A stretch of 64,000 bases of DNA from Cucumis sativus (taxonomy: Eukaryota; Streptophyta; Magnoliopsida; Cucurbitales; Cucurbitaceae). Under the pieces are notes generated by a model, which was given only the letters and a program-made list of their open reading frames with translations, searched no databases and had not been told where the DNA came from. The position numbers and the translations under genes were made by a program. Positions 45,659 to 60,377 of the stretch are shown piece after piece (positions within the stretch are counted from its first letter, which is position 1; every line of letters begins with the position of its first letter). The stretch lies in NCBI RefSeq assembly GCF_000004075.3, contig NC_026656.2, positions 22,516,607 to 22,580,606 on the forward strand. Direction: 5' to 3'.

Positions 45659-48600
45659 TCTTTGTTTCTCTAAACTGATCATTATATATTACTAATAGAT
45701 TAATGGAACAATCATAAAGCTAACTTAGTAAACCTTCACAAAACATATGATTTTATTACCCAAATGTGATCTCAAACAAAATATTGTATATGTACATATA
45801 TTTATATGAAAAGAAAGAAAAAAAAAAAAGATGTTTATTCCATTAAAAAGATAAAGGTTGTTTTAGGATATTTTCAAAGTCATATTCAATACGCAATTTG
45901 GTAATAGGACAATTGAAATTTATGGACTCACATACAACACTTGCGATGTGCTCTTCATTCAATTATCAATTTCCCCACTTATATAGTTGTATTTCACTTT
46001 TTTGTTTCAATCCCTTCCTTTCAACACATCTTATAATTTCATTCCTTTTATCTTCCTTTCATTTTAATATTTGGCCCCATTTTGACGGTGACGTGTAAAA
46101 TTAAAATTTTTAAGAACGTGGGTTCGATTGAAAACTATCCAAACGTTCAGTAAAATATAAAAGACTTCTTTACAAAATCAATTAGAGAATGACCACATTA
46201 AAATTTTGATTAAATTAAAAATGTTGAAATTAACTAATTTCAACTCTCAAAATTTACAAATTCAACAACTTTCAAATTTTTCAACTAAATTCTACTAATT
46301 ATGATCAGCTCAACACAGATTCCAAAACTCAAAACAAAATGCAAAATGCCAAAAACAAACATAGGTAGATTGAATTTATAAAATGAATGAATATTATTTT
46401 AAACATATAAAACAAAACATCGTTTTTTGTCATTTAATTAAATATGAAGGAAAATTAAAAAAAAAAAAAAGAAAAGTGAAAATTTTCTTTTTCTTTTTAG
46501 AAAATAAAAAAGAAATGGAGAAAGTATAAAGAGTTGATACGTGGAATATTTGCTTCCAAGTGGATTAGGGTTTGTGAATGACTCATCATCTTTATCCATT
46601 CATATTGAATCTATATATATAAAATGCTAATTCTTATCTTTCCTATAATTATATATCATTCTTTTTACCTTTCAATTTAGTTCAATATTAAAACCATACC
46701 CTTTTATATATATAATTTCTTCCAAAATCCAGAGATATGATACTTTGAATTTTAAGAAGGTAGCTTCATCAATTATTTAGAAATTTACACGTTGAAGAAG
46801 TTAGAACTAAAGCATGCTGGTTGTTTCAGTACTATTGGACGACACGTCATTTTATTAAGTTGTATTCTATTTATTTTAAGTTGAAATTGAGTATTTGGTT
46901 CTTTAAAATTTATTTAAAGAATGAGACCATTTAATTAGGAGTCTTGTTTTGAATTTTTCTTTTGATTTTTGAAATAATCATAGTTTGAAATTTCATACTA
47001 GTTAACACCTAACTTCAACGTTTTTGGATTAAAGAACACGTAATATGGATATAGATTGAAGTCATTTTGAAATTTTAAATTTGTGTGTTACACTTTATTT
47101 GTATTAAAGAAAACTAAAATAACATAGTGTTTAATTTTTAAATATGATTATATATGATATAGTTAACTTTATATAAATACAAAACAAATTCAAATGATAA
47201 TTGGCTTCCACTATTAATAAGAAATAGGAGAGAAATTCACTTCTTCTTCCTTTTTCTTTCTAAATAAATAATTGCTAATTTGACATTAATTATTTCTTAT
47301 AGTACAAAATCAAATCAGTCATTTCCCCACATTTATTTAACAATTATGAAACACTAAACTATATGATGTACCCAACGTCTCTTTTTCTAAAACAAAACTA
47401 CATGTATGTGTTGTAATAATACTATAAAGGTACATTTATAAGAATAGTTAAATAAATCAAAATATATATATATTATAATAAAACTTTTGATTTTTATCGA
47501 ATATTAATAGAAAATGATAATATTTGTTAGGGTGTACATGAGGTATCTATCTTTTGTTATCGAGTTTAATTTCCAACTAAAATAGTCCAAATAGAATTTT
47601 CAACTCAAACCAATCCAACCTTAAGATTTTGGGTTGAGTTGGATTGTTTGGTTATTTATTTATTAACTTAGATGCTTAAATTTGTTACTACATATATTAA
47701 TAACTAAAATTTTATAAAATTGATCAAATGTTAAATATATAAAAATATAGTTATGAGTGAATCACGTCTTGTGTGATTATGTTCTTAGCTTTCTACTCGG
47801 TCTTGTCTCAAAATGATAAACATATTGAGTTGACAATCTGGTTATTTTCACCCGTACAAATGAAAGAACAATCTCTCTCACGAACAAAGGTTCATAATAC
47901 ACACATGATTAAAACTAAGTTACCTAGATCATCATCATAATAAAATAAAAACCTAACTAGTTAATAGAGTTATATATAATGGTTACTTATTGCATAGAAT
48001 ACTCTATCACTCGCATGTTACTTACACGAACGTGTGAGATCATTGTGTGTATTAAATACAAAGTGAGTTGTATATTCATAATGTTATCAAGATAAGGTAT
48101 CCAACTTTATCCCTATAGTATCTCAAACATTGATTCTTGTATGTTTCTACATACAGTTCAAGGCTCATCAAATATCTTATGATTAAAATATTAGTTTATT
48201 TGATTTAGGTTATTAAAACAAAAAAATAATTAATAACACTTTATTGAAATAAGAATTGTCAAAAATAACAAATTTGACAAAATATTTAAACATATAGCAA
48301 AAATTTCAGATTATATCAATATAATAGACACTGATATGCTTCTATCAATGGTATTAACAAACAGTGATAGAAGTCTATCTGTTTCTATTAATGACATAGT
48401 CGAAAATTTTGTTATACCTTATAAATATTTTAATTTATTTTATAATTAATTAAAGAAAATCCCGATTGAAATTATAATAATAACATTTTATTAACAATAG
48501 TCAATGAATTACATAATTACTATCTACGAGTTTTAGAATATAAAACCAAACACCTACGTGTAGTTCGATCTCTAATATTTGACCATTTGATTCTCTTTTA

Positions 48601-50620
48601 ATTGAATGTGTATGTGGATGTAGTTCAACTTCTATTGATTGTCGAGAGAATTTTCTTTAGGCTCTATAAAGACTAAAAGTTGATGAACCTCTCCAAATGA
48701 ATAAAACTTTTCTAGTTGTAGAGTTCTCTACTCAGTTTTGTAGGCTTGGACTTGGTTGGTCCATGACTTGTCCGGTGGGTTCAACAAGTTTTAATATTTA
48801 ATTGAATCAAAATAATTAAATGAATCCAACTTCGACACAACACTCATGTAAAATTTTAAATGACAACGACCGATAATTTATGACTTGATCCTAAATATGT
48901 GATTCAACAATGAATAGCATTAACATCAAACTTGGGGGTCGAACAGATATCTTTCAATATCCAACAGAATCATAATCATAAATGTAATATGGTATCACAC
49001 ATACCATAAGAATAGTATTATTCTAACATTAAGCAATTAAATATACTGCGGCGGCAAACAAAGCATATTTCATCACACAATACAATTTGTTTAAAATGTA
49101 AATAATTTATTATCAAATTAAACAAACCCATCAAATCATAATAATAATAATAATAAATATCTTGCAACTTGGCACACTCAACAATAAATATCTTCCTATG
49201 TTTGGTTCAATTATTTATTACTTAAAAAAATACTTATAATTTAAACTTTTTTATACTTTGTGGTTAATCAGTGTGGATGTTAACTTAACATAATATTAAT
49301 CTTTGCATAATCTCTCTAAACTAAGCCCTTGTGTCGTGTTAAGTTAGTTGATGTTTAATTAAAAAAGCTAAGCCTGTCAATTCACACACATTTATAAAAG
49401 AAAATATATGAAGTTTTGATGTGTCTACTAATTCAATTTTACCATAATCAAATGTTTGTTCTTTAGGGAATTTTTGGCATAAAATACAATTAATTGTTTA
49501 TTATTATTATTGAAAAAACCTATTGTTTTTTTAGACATGTGAATAGACAAAATTATCATTTATAATAGTGCACAATCATTTATGAGACTTTTCTAATGTA
49601 AATGCACAAAATTTCAAATTATTATATTGTCACGTGCTTGAAAAAAATGCCATATATTTTGAAATTTAAATCCTTCTAAATAATGAAGTGAATTTTTCTA
49701 ATAAAATAAATAAAATCAATTGACCTTAATTCAATTGTGTGTCATAATTGTCACCCCAAGAATTAGAGGAAAAATATAAAATAAAAAGCACAACGTGACA
49801 CATTATGAAAAGTTAAAACATAGAAATCTTTTGTGTATTGAGTTTGGCACGTCTTGAATTGTACTTTTGGGAAAATATTTATTCTAAGCCAATAACTTTA
49901 ATACTAATCTATTTCAATATTAATATGGATGTTCAAATTAAAATTTTCACTATATTCATACAAAATTCAACAAAATATAAAAAGTATTGTGGTATATAAA
50001 TAATAATAATAATAATAATTTCAGATTTATTTAGAAATTATGTTTCTTGTCATTCATTTTGATACTTTAAAAAGAATTTATTGAAACGATTAAATCTATA
50101 TTTCTGACATTTATTGACATGCAGATTTTATATTCTATTCACATTAACAATAATATTTATGATTCTATTAAGGGGAGTGAATTTTAGGAGTCTTGCAATT
50201 GTTAATCCCTTTCTAATATTTTTGCTCCAATTTCCTCTCGAATTTTCCTTCATATTTGTTTGATGTTTGAAGACGTACATCATTGTTAGCCATTCTTTCG
50301 AGGGGAACTCTAGTTCAAAAGCTTTAAATGATGGTGTGAAAATTGTTGTTATTGTTAGCAACTCCAACTTAAAGAGAACTGAGTTTTAAGCTATTTTTTG
50401 CAACTTCAATATTTAGAGACCGAGAACTACAAATAAACGATTTTTCTATGGAGAGACCGAGAAATGGAAAAAAGAGTATGAATGGAAAACTTTACCCACA
50501 AACTCTACAATTAAACTTCAAAAGGAAAAAACGTTTGGAGTTGGATCACCATTGGATTCCCAAATGGAATAAAATCAAAATAGTAATAACTCTTGAAGGA
50601 AGAAGATGATTTTCCTTTAA
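45659..50620. other. Gene-poor AT-rich stretch
   Basis: About 5 kb without a supported gene. It contains many A/T tracts, a CTATCA-type repeat near 48240-48440 and a (TAA)n run near 49138-49158. A minus-strand 79-codon frame at 50128-50367 has no recognisable domain. Confidence 0.55.
48240..48440. repeat. Dispersed CTATCA-type element, copy C
   Basis: ATATTTAAACATATAGCAAA at the left, AACAGTGATAGAAGTCTATC inside and AAATATTTTAATTTATTTTA at the right parallel the copy at 38040. Confidence 0.5.
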
Positions 50621-50994
50621 TTAATTTTGCTTAGTTGTCGTCTTCTAATTCGAATCGCCATAGCCACCACAGGCCACACCCATAGCCATATCCCAACTCC
50701 TACTTTCTTGTGTATCGTGCATAACAGAACGCAGGGCAGTGATGAATCGCCAACCGCTATGATGGAGATTTTTCTAATTAATTATCATAAACAACCATTT
50801 TTATTTTGCCACCCCATTTCCTATCAATCGACCCCACGTTATCATTCCCATTTCTCACCTCCTGCGCTGTGTTTTGTCCCACCCATTTCTCCCAATTCCC
50901 TTTTAGAGGCAACCCCATTTCGTTTTGATTATCTAATTTTGCTTATTTTCTTTAAGCACGCAGAACCCAGGGAGATTTCTGTTTCTGGGCATTG

Positions 50995-53574
50995 ATGGGT
51001 CGGTGGAATGACAAACTTGTTGCCTTTATCAACAATAGATGGTTGGTTTTTGTTGCTGCAATATGGCTTCAATCTTGGGCTGGAATTGGATATCTTTTTG
51101 GAAGTATATCGCCGATAATCAAAACCAATTTGAGTTACAATCAGAGACAAATTTCTCGTCTTGGTGTCGCTAAGGATCTTGGCGATAGCGTTGGCTTTTT
51201 GGCTGCAACGTTAACGGAGATATTGCCCTTTTGGGGAAGTCTCTTGGTCGGTGCTATCCATAACTTTGTTGGGTATGGTTGGGTTTGGCTCATCGTCACT
51301 GGTCGAGCTCCCGTTTTGCCTCTCTGGGCTGTAAGTTTTTTGCTCTTTATCTTTTAATGCTCTCTATTTGAGTTTTGATCTTTGTCTTTAGATGTTTCTA
51401 ATAACATATCCATATTCAAATCTTGATTGAATGGCTTCTGATTAAGATGTTTTGCTTTTGCGAACTAATTTCAAAAGTTGCATAGTGATTAGCGGTCAAC
51501 GAGTTGGAATCTGTTGTTGGCTTCAAAAGTGAATCTGGGGATGGGGAGATGATTCTTTCGTGGTTAGCCTTAATGAGGATAGTTAGATTAAAGATAGTTT
51601 GCTACTTGTCTTAGAATTTTCTCAGAATGGTTAGTCTAAGTTGTGTTGTAGCAAAATGCAGCGGGATTCAGATTAACTGTTTGATAATTTGTTTCTACGA
51701 CTATAGAAGCATTTTTATGGAATATTTCATGGATGCAGAACTGTTTGTTGTGGATAGTACTTTACAAACAGATCTGCTGAATATATAGTTTGGTTGAGGC
51801 TATTGAAAAGTCCTTTTGGAAGTTCCAGAATCAATCCTTCCCAACCTGTTCATTAAGATTGGTAAAATGCATCATCTTCTAGCCTTTTTACTCTATAGTC
51901 AAAGGAAATGAGGGGTGAGATGCACGAATGGCTGTAACCAAACCACTCTAACCAATTAAAGTTTGAAGAACAAACTGTTGAGCTATTTTCTTCTTTTACC
52001 ATTTTTGTTTAGTTAAGTATGGATACCATTTTGCAGATGTGCGCTCTTGTATTTATTGGAACGAATGGGGAGACATACTTCAATACAGTTTCTTTGGTTT
52101 CTTGTGTACAAAACTTCCCGAAAAGCAGAGGCCCTGTGGTCGGGATTCTGAAAGGCTTTGCTGGTTTAAGTGGTGCTATTTTGACTCAGACATATGCAAT
52201 CTTCCATTCTCCTGAATCAGCCAATCTTATATTTATGGTTGCAGTAGGCCCTGCACTGGTGGCTATTGGTGTGATGTTTTTTATCAGACCTGTTGCCGGT
52301 CATCGACAAGTAAGGCCGTCCGATGGCATGAGCTTTACTAGTGTTTATGGTGTCTGCCTCCTTTTGGCTGCATATTTGATGGGAGTCATGCTTATTGAGG
52401 ATCTTGTTACCTTGAGCCCCATTGTGATAACCATATTTACTGTGGTTATGTTTGTCATCCTTCTTACGCCCTTTTTTATTCCCGTGTCATTGACTCTTAG
52501 CTCGGAGGCAACAACATATGCTGAGCAAGAGGCTCTCTTGCCACCGTCTGAGAAAGAGGAACCTGCTAGAACTGAGCCAGATGGTAATGAAGTGATATTT
52601 AGTGAGGTGGAAGATGAAAAATCCGAGGGAGAGGACTTACTTCCTGCATCAGAGAGACAAAAACGCATTGCTCAGTTGCAAGCAAAACTATTGCAAGCAG
52701 CCGCAGAAGGAGCAGTAAGAGTCAAGAGGAGGAAGGGTCCACGTCGAGGGGAAGACTTCACTTTGGGTCAAGCTTTAATCAAAGCAGACTTTTGGCTTAT
52801 ATTTTCCTCCCATCTTCTTGGTTCTGGAACTGGATTGACCGTGATCGATAACCTCGGACAGATGAGCCAGTCTTTAGGTTACGATAATACACATATCTTT
52901 GTATCCCTGATCAGCATATGGAACTTTCTCGGCCGTGTGGGTGGTGGATATCTATCTGAGATTGTTGTGAGGTACAAAAGTTTGTTTTAGTTGTCTGAAC
53001 GCCAGTAAATAAAACTTTTGTTCAATTATATCTTACTGTCATTTTCTTCAACAGAGATTTTGCTTATCCAAGACCCATAGCAATGACGATTGCGCAAGTC
53101 CTTATGATATTTGGACATGTCTTCATCGGTATGGGATGGCCCGGGGCAATGTACATTGGCACTCTCATAACGGGGCTCGGGTACGGGGCTCACTGGGCCA
53201 TTGTACCTGCTACTGCCTCCGAATTGTTTGGGTTGAAAAAGTTTGGCGCTTTGTACAACTTCATCACTCTCTCAACTCCTATGGGATCTTTGGTATTTTC
53301 TGGCTTAATCGCGAGCAGTATATATGATAGTGAAGCCGAGAAGCAAGCTCGTAATCATCTCACACAGTTCCAAAGCTCCTCGTCATTTTGGTTCACCAGA
53401 CTTTACACAGAGGGACCGCACAAGTGCGAGGGCGCCATATGCTTCTTTTTAACTTGTATGATAATGGGTGGATTCTGCGCGATTGCAGCGATATTAAGTT
53501 TAATTTTGGTGCACCGGACAAAGGGTGTTTACCACAACCTCTATGGAAAATCTCGTACATCAACACTTTCATAG
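50995..53574 (+). CDS. Nodulin-like major facilitator superfamily transporter, three exons
   Basis: Exons 50995-51330, 52037-52971 and 53055-53574 give 596 aa, near the ~580 aa usual for this family (Arabidopsis At5g14120 and At3g01930 from memory). The N-terminal Nodulin-like half begins NRWLVFVAAIWLQSWAGIGY and includes KDLGDSVGF, then ETYFNTVSLVSCVQNFPKSR and the RGPVVGILKGFAGLSGAI motif. A long acidic cytosolic loop follows (about residues 270-345: EEPARTEPDG ... SEGEDLLPASE) and ends in a basic KRRKGPRR. The second MFS half contains LGSGTGLTVIDNLGQ and GAHWAIVPATASELFG. About twelve membrane segments are evident. The substrate is not established; relatives are linked to organic anion or metal transport. 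Both introns are GT-AG; the ATG is the first in frame. Confidence 0.93.
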
Positions 53575-54024
53575 AGTGGTTTCAAGTCTCATATCAATTG
53601 TGCTACCGTTTTGCGTGTTCGTTATTTAGAGATCGAGTTGAATTTTTTGCTCGGATGATGGACTTTGAAAGAAGCATTTTCCAAGAGCCAAGGACTCGAA
53701 ATCGACTTGCTTTCACTGTTACAATTCACCCTTTTTTGGTATGAAGAAGCTTTTTTGCCTGTGTGTTGGAGAATGAAGTTGGGTGGAAGAAGATCATACA
53801 TACACCTTCATGTCCAATCTTCCACCGGAAAGAAAAAAATTGTATGAAATATAATTGTTGTGAAATATTTGATATTTAAGATTCACCATTATTGATCATT
53901 GAATAAAAAGAAAATGTATGCTATTTATTTATTTTATTTTATATTTTTTTGTTGTATTCTCTCTTTAGATAGTCATGGATAGGCTTTGTATAATTGTGAT
54001 TTTTTCAATATTTATTGGAGAACC

Positions 54025-54067
<43 letters not shown>

Positions 54068-56121
54068 TTGTTGTAATATACTTTAATAGAATTTCTAATA
54101 ACATAATTTTCAGCTGAGGTGGGTAGAAGCAATTGGAAGTTTTGGAGTTGAAATTTTTATGATTTGAATGATAAAAATGAGAAAGGGTCGTTGAAGAAAC
54201 ATAATATAATATATGTTCTCTTTAATTAATATGAATATGAATGAAGATGCTTTTAAAATGTCCATATCCATAGAAATATGGAAGTTGAAGTTTTTATTTT
54301 ATGAAAATTTTGATATAAATGGGAATGGGACCATTATAGAAATTAGATTCAAAAGAAGTAATATAAGTAAATATATATTAATCTTTTAAATTTTTTATAA
54401 ATATAGCAAAATCTATCTGGTTTTTGAGTGATAAACTTTTATGGTTGATAGATTTTGCTATATTTGCAATTTCTTTTAAAATGTTGTTATATACTTAATT
54501 ATTATTCATAAAATTACCACTAATTATAATTACTCTTATAAAATAAAAAAATGGGTGTTATGAGTTTTTTTTTTTTTTTGTGAATATTTTTATGATTGGA
54601 TGAAATTTTCTAATAAAAATTTTCAAATTAGTAAAAAAACAATTCATTATTTTCAAATAAATATAGTTGTTTAATTAATTTTGGTTGTTAAGTAATGTAG
54701 TTGAATACAACAATGCATGAATGAGTATTAATAAAGAATGTGGGGTTGGGGGAAAGACAATGTTGAAAACGTGAGGCTTTCTTTTTGGGTAATTGGGTCC
54801 AAGTTGTTTATTATTGCATATTTTTCAAGTAGTTGAAGGATACCATCACATGTGATTATAAATGAAGGATTATTAGAAAATAAAAACATGTATAGATTTG
54901 TATATAAGTAAGGTAAATCAATAGATGATTATTATTTTGATGTTTTCTAATTAATTATATATGTTAAGAAAAAACTAGTTTTATATTTTGGCTTTTTCTT
55001 TAGACAAACATGTGATTTCCAAAGAAGATGTTACACATAATTGTCATATCTAATTAATTTAAAACAGATCTATAATGTTTGCATTTTTTTAAATATGTTT
55101 ATTTTTCTCCTTCAAACTTTAACAATAATTACTAGTTAAACAATGGATTAGAACAATTTAACCTAATCCTACTTTTGAGTTCTAATTCATTAGAAGATGT
55201 TACAAATATCATAAGTGGTTCAAAATTTAATAAATTTACACCATTACATATATAGTTCATAAAACACATGATTGGAAAAACAAATGTAAAAAGGTTCATA
55301 GATGAGTAATGAGAAGCGTAATTATTAAACTCTTGGTATAGGTTTCTTTAGGGTTTAGGCAATGCCCAAAGTAGTGGTCTATAATACTTTTGATTGGTTA
55401 TATATAGTTAAAAGTTACATCTTTAGAGTTTTCAAGATATAAGACCTAAAGTACTTTACAAATAGGTTTAAACTCACACAACATATCAAGAAATAGGCAT
55501 AGAAAAACACAGATTCCAAAAAAAGATGTCAAATGTCTCAATGTTTAAATCGACCCTAGCTAAGCAAATGAATATAACAATTGCAAAATAATCAATGAGC
55601 CATGTTCAAATTGCCCCTTGGCCAATCTCAAGCACCAAACATATCCTTGGACACTATTGTCGTCATATGTAAAAACGTAGCTAAAGGTGAGACACTTGAT
55701 TACTTCTTTTTGAGCATTTAAGTATATAATTACGTCAAATTAGTACAAATGTCTCTTAAACAAGCCAACTCATAGTACATTGATACCATATCAAAGAGTA
55801 CACAGGCAGAGATCAAGATTATTATAAGAACCATATTGAAGTCCAACAAGGACGAGATTCAAGTGCCAATTTAACAAACTAAATTAACTTACAAATCCAA
55901 GAATACTTCAATCATCTTGTTTAGGTATGGATCGAGATCAAAAAGTTCATGTGGCTAAACTAAACAAACAACATAAATTAATTAGTTATTTATATCATAT
56001 CATTGTTTATTTTTTGTTCAAACAAATTCCATGCAAAGGACAAGCAATTGAAAGTTATATATATATAAATTAAAGGCCACAATATTAACGTATACTTCTC
56101 TGTGTTGATATATAACATGTA
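53575..56121. other. Intergenic between MFS and peroxidase genes (convergent)
   Basis: It holds the MFS 3' UTR, a (TA)n run at about 54033-54062 and a CTATCA-type repeat near 54380-54540. No gene is supported. Confidence 0.5.
54380..54540. repeat. Dispersed CTATCA-type element, copy D
   Basis: ATAAATATAGCAAAATCTATC, a central GTTGATAGATTTTGCTATAT and AAAATGTTGTTATATACTTAA match the flanks of the 38040 element, which also has a TATATACTTAA end. Confidence 0.55.
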
Positions 56122-57918
56122 TTAGGAATTAAAGGCAGTGCAATCCCTTCGAATTTCACCATCATTACCGGTCTTAACCCCAACTCGACCTAACTTGGTC
56201 ATGGCTGTGATAAACGCTGCATTAAACTCTGCTCCATTGGTGGCAAAACTACTAACTGTTGGTTGTGATTCAGACTCGGTAAACAGAATCTGATCGGAAG
56301 TGAATAAGCCTTTGCCAGAGATGAGGTTTTGATAATAAACGTTGTCAAAGGTCTGAGGAGTTATAGGGTCCATGTTGATGGCCACACTGGGATCCACATT
56401 CTGCGGACAAGCATCCATTAGCTGCCGTGCGTACTCGGGGTCCAACGATGGGTCCGTTGGAGAAGAAGGTGAAAATGAGTAAAGGCGATTTGCGAAACGG
56501 TCACAGTGGGAGAATCCCTGGGTGTGGGCTCCAGAAAGGGCGATCATATCGATTAGGGTTAGGTTGTGGGCGGCAAACATGTTTGTTAGTTGGTTCAGAT
56601 CGAAGAATGGTTCTGGTAGGTTTCCTGCCACTCGAGATGCTTGAGAAATAAGCCCATCTCTACGTCCAAGTTCCACACTATATTGTGGACCTCCTGCCTG
56701 AAACACAAGAACAATGACTTTTAGATATTTGTATTGATATAAACAAAATATCAAATCAACATATTTTAAACAACATTTCAAATATAGGACGATGCATGTT
56801 ACTTGTTACCTACCAAGTTAACAACATCTCTAGTTGCAAGAGCCAAGATGTCAGCACAAGAAACGAGACCAGGACAAACATTTTCAACAGCTTGCTTTGC
56901 TTTAACAACGGTGTCAAATCCATCTCCCGCTAATGAAAGATTGTCTTTTGCATCTTTCTCTGCATCTCCATTTAGAGAAGCTATCAACACTGAAGCATCG
57001 CATCCCTACACACATTCCATTCAAAAGAAAACAAAGTAAAATTCAAATTACTGTTATCGACCTCTTTACTATATCAACTATCTGAAAACTAGTTTGTACT
57101 TCAAAGAAAACCCCCCAACCCTCAATCAAATGTGTGAAAATGTGGAGTGAGATGAAAGATAACCAAAGGTGCAAGTTTTTCAACATATATAGTTATACAT
57201 AAAAGTAAGAAGTTTGTTCTTATTTGGTTAGCTCCAACTCCTCCAAGTCAAATTGTTTAGGTACTTTACTAAATAAGTTGGTTTCTGACTAAAATTTCTT
57301 CTCTTTTGCTAAATAAGTTGGTATCACTAAAATTTCTTCTCTTTTGCTCAATTTACTTGATTATGAACCACACCAATATTCTAATATTAAAAAAAAAACT
57401 AACCATACTTTCAAAGTCGTACAAAGTTCAAACTTTCAAACAATTGTTTATATAATTTTGTATCACGAAAAAGAATCAAACTCTCCTTTTTGTTCACTGA
57501 CATAAATGAAAACAAATTTATAACGTGAACAAAGAGAATATGATATCTTGATAGTACTACGAAAAAAAACTTTGATTTAGAAACAGATATAGACATTTTA
57601 TGTGAAAAACATCATTTACATTAGGATATATCTCGCCTAAAATTTAATTTTTAAAAAGCATCAATAAGAAGAAAGAAGAAGAAGTAATACCTCGACAAAG
57701 CAATCATGGAAGAAGAGTCTCAAAGTTGCGGGAATTGTAACAAAAGTTTGAGCAAATTTGGTTTGAACAGATTGCGTAACGATTTGCTCTAAGTTTGGGC
57801 AATTTGAGCCATAGAAATTTTCAACTAATTGCGCCTCCCCTCTCTTCACCGTCCCCGTCGCCGCCCACGCAACAACCACTGCTAAAACCAAACCTTTCCA
57901 AAGAAACCTCAATCCCAT
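56122..57918 (-). CDS. Class III secretory peroxidase, copy 1 (PER55-like), three exons
   Basis: Exons 57918-57691, 57005-56814 and 56697-56122 give 331 aa. Secreted haem peroxidases oxidise phenolics with H2O2 or make reactive oxygen in the wall. A signal peptide ([21 protein letters not shown]) precedes the mature start [12 protein letters not shown]. The distal site RLFFHDCF carries the catalytic Arg and His. [10 protein letters not shown] is part of the distal calcium site. [17 protein letters not shown] follows, and the proximal haem ligand lies in [15 protein letters not shown]. All eight conserved Cys are present. An unusual Gln replaces the usual Ile after GAHT. The third ancestral intron is absent, so the third exon is long. 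The nearest Arabidopsis relative by memory is PER55 (At5g14130), also next to an MFS gene. A TATATATAATA motif lies about 45 nt upstream (57961-57971). Confidence 0.95.
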
Positions 57919-60377
57919 TTTTCCTTAATAATCTATATACAGTTTGTTTACTTCGGCAATTATTATATATATGGATTGCCTATTTATTCAAAACTTAATA
58001 TGGGATTTGGGTGAAGAAAAGTATGGAAGAAGAAGAAGAAACGATGGCTTTTTCTTATTTTTCCAATGAGAAAGTAAGTAAATCAACATGACGTTTGAGT
58101 TGTTGGGGTCAATTGAGAATTGGTATTAGGTTAATAATAAGGATAATCAAATTTACAATTGGGATGACTCGGTTTGTTTATCACTTGGTTAGTTATTCAA
58201 AATCATTAGGAGACTTGTGATCGTGTGTTACTTTCGTTCGGTTGTGGTGTTCTTATATCTCTAGCAAATGAGTTTTGTGTAATAATATACTAACGAGTCT
58301 AAAGCTACTAATTTTTGTGGAGAAGATACAATTTTACATTAGAAAATGATTTTTTTTTAAAATTTGTTAATTTAGTTGAGGGAAGGGTCTTAAATACGGT
58401 TGTTGTAATTCGTCATGTTTAGTGCAAGTGAAATATATATGTGTCCTTGTGGTGTGAATAAATGATTAGTGCAAGTGAAATATATATGTAATTCGCCATG
58501 AGCATGTTATTTGTTGTCGTCAGTCGACAAAAGCTTCTCTTGTAAAGACTTAACGGAAGACTATAGCCTTGACATATTTTTCGTTTAAGTCTTAAATTTA
58601 CAATAATATTATTTGTTTTTAAACATAACTCTTTTTTTAAAAAAAAAAAAGAAACAAAGCATTCCTTGTGACGTATTAAAATTAAAATGATTAATTTGTT
58701 ATTATTGTTATTATTAAAAGTAAAATTTTTTAAAAAAAATATTTATTATCGTTTTACATTCTCATAACCCTTCTTTAACCTATACAAATTTAAGAGAAAA
58801 AGGTTAGAATATAGAAAATCTCTTTATTTCAATGATTAATTTTCTTCTTTTTACTCACTCTTTATCTTATAATTTCTATTAGATTGTTTAAATTTAACAT
58901 TATTCTAATATTGTAAGTTGGATTTCCATTATTTTTATACTAATTTTGTCAAGAAAATGTTCCATTTTTCCTCAAAGAAAAGTCTGCTTTATATTATTGA
59001 AGAATCATTCATTCACACGTGAAATTGAAATTTTAATTTGTTTTTATTGATTTACTAAATAACATACACTATTCCTTTCCTTCCAAGGATGGATGAAAAT
59101 GATATTATTATTATATATTATTCAAGTTTTGTGCTCATGAAGCCTATATTAATTTTCTCAATTGAAACTAAAGTCAATGTTAGAAGTGGTAAGAAATAGA
59201 AAATTTTGATCATATATATATATATATATATTACAATTTAATTTACTACCCACCCAACTTGGGATATACCAAATATTCAAAACACTTACTATTAAGAAAT
59301 CAATACCCACTAACAAACTTCTTCCCTACTTATAATATATATTGTTTGTTTAATCATATATAATGTTAAATTTTCAAAAAAAAAATGAAAAAAACATTTT
59401 AATAGCTTCTTGTTTTCCATAGAATATCAATCAAACAAATAAATTACCCAAAATTTAAAGTTTGATCTAAGTCTAATATGAACTCAATCTAAGTCCAACG
59501 CCTAAAGTTAGTATCAATTGGCTAGCATATTTAGTAGCAAAAGTAAGTACCACTGTCGATTAATTTGTTCGTTTGATGACGATTGACAATGTTTAAAAAA
59601 CTTTCAATTTTTTTTATTGGATCTTTCTTATTGAACCCCTAAAAGGACAAATTTGAGAACAAAGTATTTAAAATTAAAGTCTCCCACGTAACTTCTTAAA
59701 TTTGAAATCAATAAGTTATCCAACTGCTCCATAATATATATATATATATGTTCAACCAATGTTGTTTTCAAGTCTTCATTAATTTAATCTGAAGCTGTTA
59801 GTTTACAGAGTACTTGTGTTGTTTTGGCCCCTTTACAAACATATATTCCATTTTGTATATTAATATATTCTTGTGGAATTGTGTGGCCAATTAAATAAAA
59901 TGTTTGTCATCTCCAACTATTTAATTATATACGTGGATTATATTCAACCTTCTATCATATCAACAACAAACAAAATTACATGTTTTGTTTAACTTCAACA
60001 TAAATTCCCTTGATTTTGAATTTCTAGTGGCAAGAAAAAAAAATTAACTTTAGATTAGTTTTGGTTGTTTAGAAACTCTATTTTTGTTTGATCATCTTGA
60101 AGTCTAGTACTCTATTCACAATTAATAAAATCTAAGTTTTAGAGGTGAAATAATTTTTATTAGATAGATGAAAGTAGCATTGAGAAAGTGTCGTACTTAA
60201 AAATTGTTTAACATTCATTATCACTACGATTAGGTTGTGCGATATAAGTATACAACATGGTAATTAGTTAAGTAACAAATTAATTTGAGAGTATTTGATG
60301 GTAATGAGTGGGTTTATAAAGTAATTGACAAAGAAAGGCATAGCAAAGCTTAGGTTCCCCAGGATGATTAGAAAGAA
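57919..60377. other. Intergenic between peroxidase copies 1 and 2
   Basis: AT-rich, no gene. It contains the promoter of copy 1 and the 3' flank of copy 2, with a (TA)n run at about 59213-59231. Confidence 0.55.

Noticed and set aside
50128-50367. 79-codon minus-strand frame upstream of the MFS gene
   Set aside because: Somewhat protein-like start but no recognised domain, no splice or promoter support.
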